From positions 1 to 50,224 of the forward strand of contig CANNVE010000019.1 of NCBI GenBank assembly GCA_947525975.1: a DNA stretch of 50,224 bases, in the 5' to 3' direction. The position numbers and the translations under genes are program-made. Below, in pieces: positions 44,101 through 50,224 of the stretch (the first letter of the stretch is position 1; each line of letters begins with the position of its first letter). Origin of the DNA: an uncultured Muribaculaceae bacterium (GTDB taxonomy: Bacteria; Bacteroidota; Bacteroidia; Bacteroidales; Muribaculaceae). The notes under the pieces are model-generated. The model searched no databases and was not told the origin of the DNA. It worked only from the letters and a program-made list of their open reading frames with translations.

Positions 44101-45363
44101 TTATTGCCAGTTGAGGACTTTTTTGTATATGTCGATCACCTTCTGGCCGGCCTTGTCCCATGTGATCTGCGCCACCTCGGCGAGGCCGTCTTCGCGCAGC
44201 GTCTGATACATGGCCGGATACGAAATGATCGAATTGATGGCGTCGGCCATGGCGTCGATGTCCCAATAGTCAGTCTTTATGACATTGTTGAGGATTTCGG
44301 CGCAGCCGCTCTGCTTTGATATGATTGAAGGCACGCCCATCTGCATGGCCTCAAGAGGCGAGATGCCGAATGGCTCAGATACCGAAGGCATGATGTATAC
44401 GTCGCTCGCCTTGAGCATTTCATATACCTGCTTGCCCTTCTGGAAGCCGGGGAAGTGGAATCGGTCGGCTATGCCGCGTTCGGCGGCAAGATTGATCATC
44501 TTGTCCATCATATCGCCCGAGCCGGCCATGACGAAGCGCACATTGTGGTTGTTGCGCAGCACTTTTGCGGCAGCCTCCACAAAGTATTCGGGGCCCTTCT
44601 GCATGGTGATGCGGCCAAGGAAGGTCACCACCTTCTCCTTGGGCTTGCGCACCTCTACGTTGAGCAGCTCCTCGCTCAAGGGCACTACGGCATTGTGCAC
44701 GGTGCTCACCTTGGCGGGGTCGATGCCGTATTTCTCTATCACCGTGTTGCGGGTCAGGTTGCTGACGCAGATGATGTGGTCGGCGTTGAGCATGCCGTCG
44801 CGCTCTATGGCGAAGACCGTGGGGTTGACATTGCCTCGGCTGCGGTCATAGTCGGTGGCGTGCACGTGTATCACCAGGGGCTTGCCCGTCACCTGCTTGG
44901 CGTGGATGCCGGCGGGGTAGGTGAGCCAGTCGTGAGAGTGGATGATGTCAAAGTCGATGGTGCGGGCCACCACGCCTGCCATGATCGAGTAATTGTTGAT
45001 CTCCTCAAGCAGGTTGTCGGGGTATCTGCCCGAGAATTCGATGCAGCCCAAGTCGTTGGTGCGCATATAGTTGAAGTCGGCGTATATGTGGTCGCGGAGG
45101 CGGAAGTATAGGTCCGGATCCATGACCTTGCCTATGCGGCTCTCTACATATTCGCGGCTGACGTCGCGCCAGCATACGGGCACTTGCGACGCTCCTATGA
45201 TGTGGGCGAATGAGCGGTCCTCATCGCCCCAGGGCTTGGGGATGACAAATGTGATGTCCATGTCACCGCATTCCCACATGCCCTTTGTCAGGCCGTAGCT
45301 GGCTGTGCCAAGTCCGCCTAAGATATGAGGGGGGAATTCCCACCCGAACATTAATGCTTTCAT
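44101..45363 (-). CDS. GT4 glycosyltransferase (glycogen synthase-like)
   Basis: A protein of 420 residues. The N-terminus MFGWEFPPHILGGLGTA has the glycine-rich donor/acceptor loop of glycogen and sucrose synthase-like GT4 enzymes; the C-terminal half has GSGDMMDKM, PSVSEPFGISPLEAMQMG with the E-x7-E motif, and a final helix. With a debranching enzyme and GH57 in one operon, glucan elongation from a nucleotide sugar is likely. Bacteroidetes often use this set instead of GlgA/GlgC. Its ATG overlaps the debranching-enzyme stop (45360-45363). Confidence 0.87.
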   Translation of the reverse strand: MKALMFGWEFPPHILGGLGTASYGLTKGMWECGDMDITFVIPKPWGDEDRSFAHIIGASQVPVCWRDVSREYVESRIGKVMDPDLYFRLRDHIYADFNYMRTNDLGCIEFSGRYPDNLLEEINNYSIMAGVVARTIDFDIIHSHDWLTYPAGIHAKQVTGKPLVIHVHATDYDRSRGNVNPTVFAIERDGMLNADHIICVSNLTRNTVIEKYGIDPAKVSTVHNAVVPLSEELLNVEVRKPKEKVVTFLGRITMQKGPEYFVEAAAKVLRNNHNVRFVMAGSGDMMDKMINLAAERGIADRFHFPGFQKGKQVYEMLKASDVYIMPSVSEPFGISPLEAMQMGVPSIISKQSGCAEILNNVIKTDYWDIDAMADAINSIISYPAMYQTLREDGLAEVAQITWDKAGQKVIDIYKKVLNWQ

Positions 45364-47336
45364 TCTGCTTTATGTATTGGGGCGAAAAGGTCGTTGTTTA
45401 ATCGTTTGATTTCTCGGGTGATGCGGAGCACTTCGGCCACGTTGGTGGCGTGGGATATGGCGCCGCGTCCGGCGAATGGCGGATTGCCGTCATAGAGCTG
45501 AGAGAGAGAGCCGATGCACCCTTGGGTCATTTCGCCCTCGAAGCCTATAAGCATTCGGTCGATGTAGCTGGTGCCGCTAAGGCCAAACACCCTGATGTAG
45601 GCGTCGGCATAGAAGCCTATGAGCCATGGGCGGGCGGGGCCTTGGTGCAGGGCAAGCTCGCGCTCCTCGGGCGAGCCGAGGTAGAACGGACGGTAGCCGT
45701 AGCTCTTGGGCGAGAGCGAGCGCAGACCCTTGGGCGTGAGCAGCTCGCGGGTGGCTACGTCGAGCACGCCCTTGCGCTGACGGCGGTCGAGCGGCGAGTA
45801 GTCGAGGCCGATGGCCACCACCATGTTGGGGCGCACCTGCGGGTCGGCGTATGAGCCGGTCACGTAGTCGTAGAGGTATCCGTAGTCGTTGAGGAACGTG
45901 TCTACGAAGGGCTGCTTCATCTTTTCGGCGGCTTCCGCCCAGCGGTTGCGCCTCTCGGCGAGCGCGGGCACTTCCTCGGCGAGCTTTGCGGCAAACATCA
46001 GGGCGTTGTACCACAGAGCGTTGAATTCCACCAGGTAGCCTGTGCGCGGGATCACGGGCAGGCCGTTGACGGTGGAGTTCATCCATGATACCGGGGTGGT
46101 GGTGCCAAGTGTAGCCACCAGGCCGTTGGCCTGGTCCACGCGCAGGTTGGGATGGCTGTTGTCGAGTATGTAGTCTACGATCTCGGCTATGAAATCCATA
46201 TAGCGGTTGCGGGCCGCCTCATCGCCGAGGTTCTTGGCATACTGCTGCAGCGCCCACACGCACCACAGCGGCACGTCGGGCAGGTCGATGCCGTGTATGC
46301 GCTTCGACAGCTCGCCCTTCTCCATGAATGCCTTCAGGGCCTCGGAGGCTGTGGCCATAATGTCTTCGTAGTCCTTCACATGGTCGATGGCCAGCGTCAG
46401 GCCCGGGAGCGACATCATGGTGTTGCGGGCCAGGACCACGCCCCATGGGTATCCTGATATGATGAAGTGGCCGTCCTTGTCTGAAAGGTAGAATTGCTTT
46501 GCGGCGTTCTTCAGGCAGTTGTAGAAGCTTGAGCGCGGTGTGCGACTCAGAATCTCCTTCTCATACATCTTCGTGAGCGAGCGGGGCGACACCTCTTCGA
46601 TGCCTGCCGAGAATATGATCGACTCGCCCTTCTTGATGGGTATCTGGAAATAGCCGGGCACCCAGAGGTCTTCGGTGTAGGGCACTCCGCGCTCCAGATC
46701 CTTGACGTATTCGATGTTTTTGTACCAGTTGGGATCGTCGACCCACTCGGGCTTGCGCGAGAATTGCATGTAGAGAGTGGGGAAGCCGTTGTAGAGGCAT
46801 GTGCCGATGCCGTTGTCCACGGGGATTACGTCGCGGTTGATGGCGTCGTTTGCGATGCAAAGCGAGTTGCTTTCGCGGAATGCCAGGAACGGGCGGAATT
46901 GCAGCGTGGTGGCCGAGTGAGCCTCTACCAGGGTGTAGCGTATGAGTATGCGGTTCTCCTTGGAAATGAATATTTTTTCCTTTGTGAGGACCACGCCGCC
47001 CACTCTGTATGTCATGCGGGGCACGCTTTCGCAGTCAAACTCGCGGATGTATTTGTGTCCGTTAGGGCTGTACACTCCGCCTTGATATCGGTGTATGCCA
47101 AGGTTGAAGGGCGCACCGTGCTGAATCACCGTCTCATCAAGCGACGAAAGCAGCACATGGGGCTTATTGCCCATCTCCGGTATGGGGATCACCAACAGGC
47201 CGTGTTGCTTGCGGGTGTTGCATCCCACCAGGGTAGTTGCGTGATAGGCGCCTGCGAAATTCGTGCGCAGCATTTCCTTCGACAACGACTGCTCGAGGTT
47301 GATGAGTAGGTTCTTATCAAATTTAAGATAACTCAT
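45360..47336 (-). CDS. Glycogen debranching enzyme (amylo-alpha-1,6-glucosidase, GH133-like)
   Basis: A protein of 658 residues, cytoplasmic. The N-terminal beta domain (about 1-260) begins SYLKFDKNLLINLEQSLSKE and includes the family-typical NTRKQHGLLV. The C-terminal (alpha/alpha)6 barrel (about 280-650) includes GYPWGVVLARNTMMSLPG and the acidic LPDVPLWCVWALQQYAK, where catalytic acids are expected. It hydrolyses alpha-1,6 branch points of glycogen. It is first in the operon and has its own consensus promoter 90 bp upstream. Confidence 0.93.
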   Translation of the reverse strand: MSYLKFDKNLLINLEQSLSKEMLRTNFAGAYHATTLVGCNTRKQHGLLVIPIPEMGNKPHVLLSSLDETVIQHGAPFNLGIHRYQGGVYSPNGHKYIREFDCESVPRMTYRVGGVVLTKEKIFISKENRILIRYTLVEAHSATTLQFRPFLAFRESNSLCIANDAINRDVIPVDNGIGTCLYNGFPTLYMQFSRKPEWVDDPNWYKNIEYVKDLERGVPYTEDLWVPGYFQIPIKKGESIIFSAGIEEVSPRSLTKMYEKEILSRTPRSSFYNCLKNAAKQFYLSDKDGHFIISGYPWGVVLARNTMMSLPGLTLAIDHVKDYEDIMATASEALKAFMEKGELSKRIHGIDLPDVPLWCVWALQQYAKNLGDEAARNRYMDFIAEIVDYILDNSHPNLRVDQANGLVATLGTTTPVSWMNSTVNGLPVIPRTGYLVEFNALWYNALMFAAKLAEEVPALAERRNRWAEAAEKMKQPFVDTFLNDYGYLYDYVTGSYADPQVRPNMVVAIGLDYSPLDRRQRKGVLDVATRELLTPKGLRSLSPKSYGYRPFYLGSPEERELALHQGPARPWLIGFYADAYIRVFGLSGTSYIDRMLIGFEGEMTQGCIGSLSQLYDGNPPFAGRGAISHATNVAEVLRITREIKRLNNDLFAPIHKAE

Positions 47337-47424
47337 TTTGTATTTTGGTTGTATTGTTTTGGTTTTTTAATTCAAGGTATTCAGAAAAAAAGTAATGTCG
47401 ACATAGGTTATGTCTTTCAATTGC

Positions 47425-47456
47425 CAAAAATACAACTTTTATCCCTAAACCCCAAA
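47425..47456 (-). promoter_or_regulatory. Consensus promoter of the glycogen operon
   Basis: On the minus strand TTTG (47456-47453), a 20-bp gap, and TATTTTTG (47432-47425) match the consensus. The leader would be about 80 nt before the ATG at 47336. Confidence 0.8.
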
Positions 47457-47538
47457 TTTTTTGCGGAAAAAATGTTAATTTAATATCTGTTCCGTTATTT
47501 GTTGTCTTTCTGGGCTTATATTGGAATCCAATCGTTTT

Positions 47539-48138
47539 TCAGAGGTCGAGGGTGAGTTGGGGCGAGAGCAGGCGGAATGTGGAGCGGTGCAGGGGGCTGG
47601 GGCCGTTGGCGGCTATGGCCGCGCGGTGAGCCTTGGTGGGGTACCCTTTGTTCACATCCCAGCCGTACATTGGGTAGATCGAGTGCAGCCTCGCCATCTC
47701 GGCGTCGCGGTGGGTCTTGGCCAGGATCGATGCGGCTGCTATGTTGGCGTAGAGTCCGTCGCCTTTGACAAATGTCTGCCAGGGAAGGTCGCGGTAGGGC
47801 TTGAAGCGGTTGCCGTCTACTATCACTGCTCCGGGCCGCGTCTTCAGGGCGTCGAGCGCGCGGTGCATGGCCAGTATCGAGGCGTTGAGTATGTTGATTT
47901 CATCGATTTCGGTATTGTCTACTACGCCCACGGCCCATGCCACAGCCTCAGATTCGATCACCGGTCGCAACTCTTCGCGTCGCCGCTCTGTGAGTTGCTT
48001 CGAGTCGTTGAGCAAGGGGTGGCTGTAATCGTCGGGGAGAATGACTGCGGCGGCGTATACGGGGCCTGCCAGGCATCCGCGCCCGGCTTCGTCGCATCCG
48101 GCTTCGAGCCGGTCGGTCATAAAGCAAGTGGTCAGCAT
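47539..48138 (-). CDS. rnhB: Ribonuclease HII
   Basis: A protein of 199 residues from the ATG at 48138. It removes ribonucleotides and RNA primers from DNA. The active site shows D16 and E17 in [11 protein letters not shown], an Asp in [10 protein letters not shown] and an Asp in [13 protein letters not shown] and the [10 protein letters not shown] block are typical of type 2 RNase H. A longer frame starts at 48192 but would begin inside the hairpin at 48168-48196, so I chose 48138; ATG 48120 is also possible. It is the last gene before the glycogen promoter. Confidence 0.94.
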   Translation of the reverse strand: MLTTCFMTDRLEAGCDEAGRGCLAGPVYAAAVILPDDYSHPLLNDSKQLTERRREELRPVIESEAVAWAVGVVDNTEIDEINILNASILAMHRALDALKTRPGAVIVDGNRFKPYRDLPWQTFVKGDGLYANIAAASILAKTHRDAEMARLHSIYPMYGWDVNKGYPTKAHRAAIAANGPSPLHRSTFRLLSPQLTLDL

Positions 48139-48161
48139 ATCGGCTTGGTTGGTAGATGGAA

Positions 48162-48196
48162 AATATGGCGATTGGCAGCCACAGGCCGCCAATCGC
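48162..48196 (-). terminator. Hairpin after the small membrane-protein gene
   Basis: A perfect 9-bp stem GCGATTGGC (48168-48176) / GCCAATCGC (48188-48196), with a 3-bp inner stem, is followed on the minus strand by CATATTTTCC. It probably ends the GH43 transcript and marks rnhB as a separate or attenuated unit. Confidence 0.6.
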
Positions 48197-48206
48197 TTGT
48201 TTTGAT

Positions 48207-48371
48207 TCAGCTGAAAAATCCGTATATGATGCCGCCGGCTATGGTGGCGCCTCCCGCTATCATGCAGGCTATCTCCATGATGCGGTAGTATTTCTCACTC
48301 ATCGACTCTTTGAATAGGGGCGGCAATGCCCTCCATATCAAGAGTCCTGCTATGATTGCGGCTATGCTCAT
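48207..48371 (-). CDS. Small membrane protein (hypothetical)
   Basis: A protein of 54 residues from the ATG at 48371, with two hydrophobic segments: about 2-15 ([15 protein letters not shown]) and 33-52 ([19 protein letters not shown]). A short charged loop lies between ([12 protein letters not shown]). Longer frames to 48464 overlap the GH43 gene and are rejected. I do not recognise the family. It is 11 bp downstream of GH43 on the same strand and so is likely co-transcribed. No function is proposed. Confidence 0.6.
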   Translation of the reverse strand: MSIAAIIAGLLIWRALPPLFKESMSEKYYRIMEIACMIAGGATIAGGIIYGFFS

Positions 48372-48381
48372 GCGGATAGGC

Positions 48382-49716
48382 TTATTTGTGGAATTTCCAG
48401 GAGTCGAAGTTGAAGAGATTGCGCTTCTGCTCTTTCGATCCCTTGAATACGAAGTATAGGTCATGCACGCCCTCAGCTCCGGATATGGGGCAAGAAAGAG
48501 TCTCGATGGCGTTTTTGGTGCCTTTCACTGTGATTTCGCCGATCTTGGGGCCGTCGATGTCGTCGATGCGTATCTCCATCACGCCGCCGTAGAGGGGGCA
48601 TGACACATTGGCGTCGAATTTCTTCGCGCCTTTGCCGAAATCCACTCCGCGCACCTTTATGTATTCGCCGTTGTCGATGTTGGTCACGAGTTGGTTCCAG
48701 CGCTCGTGCGCGGCCCAGGGGTTGCGTGCCACGGTCTTAAGTCCGTATCCCCAAGCCATTTTCTCCGCCTCATTGAGGGCGTAGGGGTCTAAAGGTTCAA
48801 TCTGCTCTATGGTGTTGTCAAACCAATACGGCACCTCCTGGATAGTGCCGTCGGCGTTGAAATGCATCTCGGCGGCGCTGATCGAGCGGCGCTCCTTGTA
48901 TTCAGGCATTTCGAGTTTCAGCAGGTCGGTATTTTGCCCGAATACGTAGGTCTTTCCCTTATAGTCGATGATGCCGGGGTGATTGCCGCGAGTGCGATCG
49001 GTATGGTCCATGATGTGGCCCTGATATTCCCAGGGTCCTTCTATCGACTTGCTCATGGCGTATCCGATGCCCTCGGGGCAGCAGGTGGAGGCGAAGGCCA
49101 GGTAGTAGTTGTCGCCTCGGCGATAGAGCCAGGGACCTTCCTGATAGTCGGTTATGGCAGGGTGCTGCACTATGTCGCCCGAGTATGAGATCATGTCTTC
49201 GTTGAGTTTGACCATGTAGAGGTTAGGGTTACCCCAATACATGTAGGCCTGTCCGTCGTCGTCGATCATCACTGTGGGGTCGATGTCATACCAATGCTCC
49301 TTCTGCCACACGAGCGGCTCTCCGAGCGGATCCTTGAACGGCCCGTAGGGAGAGTCGGCCACCAGCACTCCGATGCCGTGTCCGTGCAAGGGGCAGTACA
49401 TATAGTATTTGCCGTTGCGCTCGATCACCTGTATGGCCCAGGCGCCGTTGTCGCGGTCAAACCATTTGAAATCCTCAAGCGAGGCCACCACGCCGCGGTC
49501 CTGCCAGTTGACCATGTCGGTTGAGGTGTAGAGGAGCCAATTCTTCATCAAGAAGCCCTCGGCTTTGTCATCGTCATGTGATGTGTAGAGGAAGATAGTG
49601 TCGTTGTGCACCATAGGCGCGGGGTCGGCAGTGTAGTTGGTCTGTACGATCGGCATTTGGGCGCTGACTGAAATCGCAGCAGCCATAGACATCGCCCACA
49701 ATAGCGGTCTTTTCAT
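48382..49716 (-). CDS. Secreted glycoside hydrolase family 43 enzyme
   Basis: A protein of 444 residues with an N-terminal signal peptide (MKRPLLWAMSMAAAISVSA, cleavage near residue 19). The five-bladed beta-propeller shows the three GH43 acids: D31 (YTADPAPMV), D146 (YDIDPTVM) and E193 (DYQEGPWL). The last 130 residues form a second beta-domain (DGPKIGEITVKGTKN, HDLYFVFKGS) that looks like a CBM6-type module. Activity is probably arabinofuranosidase or xylosidase on plant hemicellulose; which of the two cannot be told. There is no SusC/SusD pair nearby, so it is not part of a visible polysaccharide-utilisation locus. Confidence 0.92.
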   Translation of the reverse strand: MKRPLLWAMSMAAAISVSAQMPIVQTNYTADPAPMVHNDTIFLYTSHDDDKAEGFLMKNWLLYTSTDMVNWQDRGVVASLEDFKWFDRDNGAWAIQVIERNGKYYMYCPLHGHGIGVLVADSPYGPFKDPLGEPLVWQKEHWYDIDPTVMIDDDGQAYMYWGNPNLYMVKLNEDMISYSGDIVQHPAITDYQEGPWLYRRGDNYYLAFASTCCPEGIGYAMSKSIEGPWEYQGHIMDHTDRTRGNHPGIIDYKGKTYVFGQNTDLLKLEMPEYKERRSISAAEMHFNADGTIQEVPYWFDNTIEQIEPLDPYALNEAEKMAWGYGLKTVARNPWAAHERWNQLVTNIDNGEYIKVRGVDFGKGAKKFDANVSCPLYGGVMEIRIDDIDGPKIGEITVKGTKNAIETLSCPISGAEGVHDLYFVFKGSKEQKRNLFNFDSWKFHK

Positions 49717-49744
49717 TTTGGATTATGTTTTTTGGATTGACGAT

Positions 49745-49999
49745 TCACAGACATTCTGTGTGTAAAACGTATATGCCCACATGGCCAAGTGCCATAAGGG
49801 CTATCAGTATCCATGTGATTTCCTTGCGCTGCGGATAGCATATCCACGCGCACACGGCATCGGCCACGCAGAATGCCGGATACAGCCACAGCAGCAGCCT
49901 CATCGGCGAGTCTGCCGGCATGGAAAGGCTAACGCTGATGAAGAAGAATATCGGCGTGAGCATGAAAAGCAGCAAAAGCAAAAGCCACCAACGCATCAT
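49745..49999 (-). CDS. Small membrane protein (hypothetical)
   Basis: A protein of 84 residues from the ATG at 49999 (a TTG six bases upstream and an ATG at 49996 are alternatives). It has three hydrophobic segments: WWLLLLLLFMLTPIFFFIS, LLLWLYPAFCVADAVCAWICY and TWILIALMALGHVGIYVL. I do not recognise the family. It begins only a few bases from the tandem-repeat array and reads toward GH43, 28 bp away, so the two may be co-transcribed. Confidence 0.6.
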   Translation of the reverse strand: MMRWWLLLLLLFMLTPIFFFISVSLSMPADSPMRLLLWLYPAFCVADAVCAWICYPQRKEITWILIALMALGHVGIYVLHTECL

Positions 50000-50000
50000 T

Positions 50001-50224
50001 ATCAATTAGTAGTTATCAGTGAGTAATTAGTAATTTATCTTGGGTGAGGGACAATTACTAATTAGTAGTTATCAATTAGTAATTAGTAATTTATCTCGGG
50101 TGAGGGACAATTACTAATTAGTAATTATCAATTAGTAATTAGTAGTTTATCTCGGTTGAGGGACAATTACTAATTAGTAGTTATCAATTAGTAATTAGTA
50201 GTTTATCTCGGTTGAGGGACAATT
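50001..50224. repeat. AT-rich 56-bp tandem repeat array (continues beyond window)
   Basis: Copies with a 56-bp period begin at 50015, 50071, 50127 and 50183 (the last is cut by the window end), and a partial unit stands at 50001-50014. Each unit has an AT-only part built from TAATTAG words and a GC-containing part TTTATCTCGGTTGAGGGAC. The junction of copies 2 and 3 forms an 18-bp perfect palindrome, AATTACTAATTAGTAATT. Copies differ by one to a few substitutions. Confidence 0.9.

Noticed and set aside
48372-48464. N-terminal extension of the 54-residue membrane protein
   Set aside because: The extension is Ser/Arg-rich, lies within the GH43 coding region and has no membrane or signal character.
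50015-50224. CRISPR array
   Set aside because: The units are continuous tandem repeats with no unique spacers, and no cas genes are in the window.

Overview
The window looks like a chromosomal segment of a Bacteroidales bacterium, probably from the Muribaculaceae or a close relative. The evidence is indirect but consistent: about 55% G+C, promoters of the Bacteroidetes type (TTTG, about 20 bp, TAnnTTTG) instead of sigma70 boxes, few Shine-Dalgarno sequences, a large signal peptidase I with a family-typical insertion, an FtsA with a long charged tail, and the Bacteroidetes glycogen set (debranching enzyme, GT4, GH57). Species cannot be named from sequence alone.

Left arm, minus strand (1-8068). 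The first 4 kb is one uninterrupted minus-strand reading frame of at least 1346 codons that runs off the window edge. It encodes an RHS/YD-repeat protein, and every plus-strand frame over it is a shadow. Next come a DUF6056-like polytopic membrane protein, an EamA transporter and an Xaa-Pro aminopeptidase. The last two overlap by ATGA and share a consensus promoter. A 500-bp divergent spacer with repeated GCGTAGATA words separates them from nadA.

Centre, plus strand (8569-39104). This is housekeeping: nadA, leuS, lepB, a hypothetical gene, a GT4-HAD-ribF string, tRNA-Glu / rpsT / tRNA-Glu, a strong terminator, trmD, and an O-acetylhomoserine sulfhydrylase-type gene. An aspartate:alanine antiporter and aspartate 4-decarboxylase pair follows, which together would form a proton-motive decarboxylation cycle. 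Then comes an almost complete division and cell wall (dcw) cluster: rsmH, ftsL-like, ftsI/PBP, murE, mraY, murD, ftsW, murG, murC, ftsQ, ftsA, ftsZ. mraZ, murF and ddl are not in it. A hairpin after ftsZ closes the cluster.

Right arm (39216-50224). An orphan OmpR-type response regulator (minus) is divergent from a flippase/WbqC gene pair (plus). Converging on that pair is a minus-strand glycogen operon (debranching enzyme, GT4 glycosyltransferase, GH57) with a consensus promoter. Upstream of it on the same strand are rnhB, a small membrane protein, a secreted GH43 enzyme and another small membrane protein. The window ends inside an AT-rich tandem array with a 56-bp period.

I found no CRISPR array, insertion sequence, integrase, prophage or recognisable defence island. 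The least-explained items are the structured leader fused to the antiporter start codon, the nadA leader, the hairpin-rich 3' region after the WbqC gene, the 56-bp tandem array and the mosaic RHS gene.
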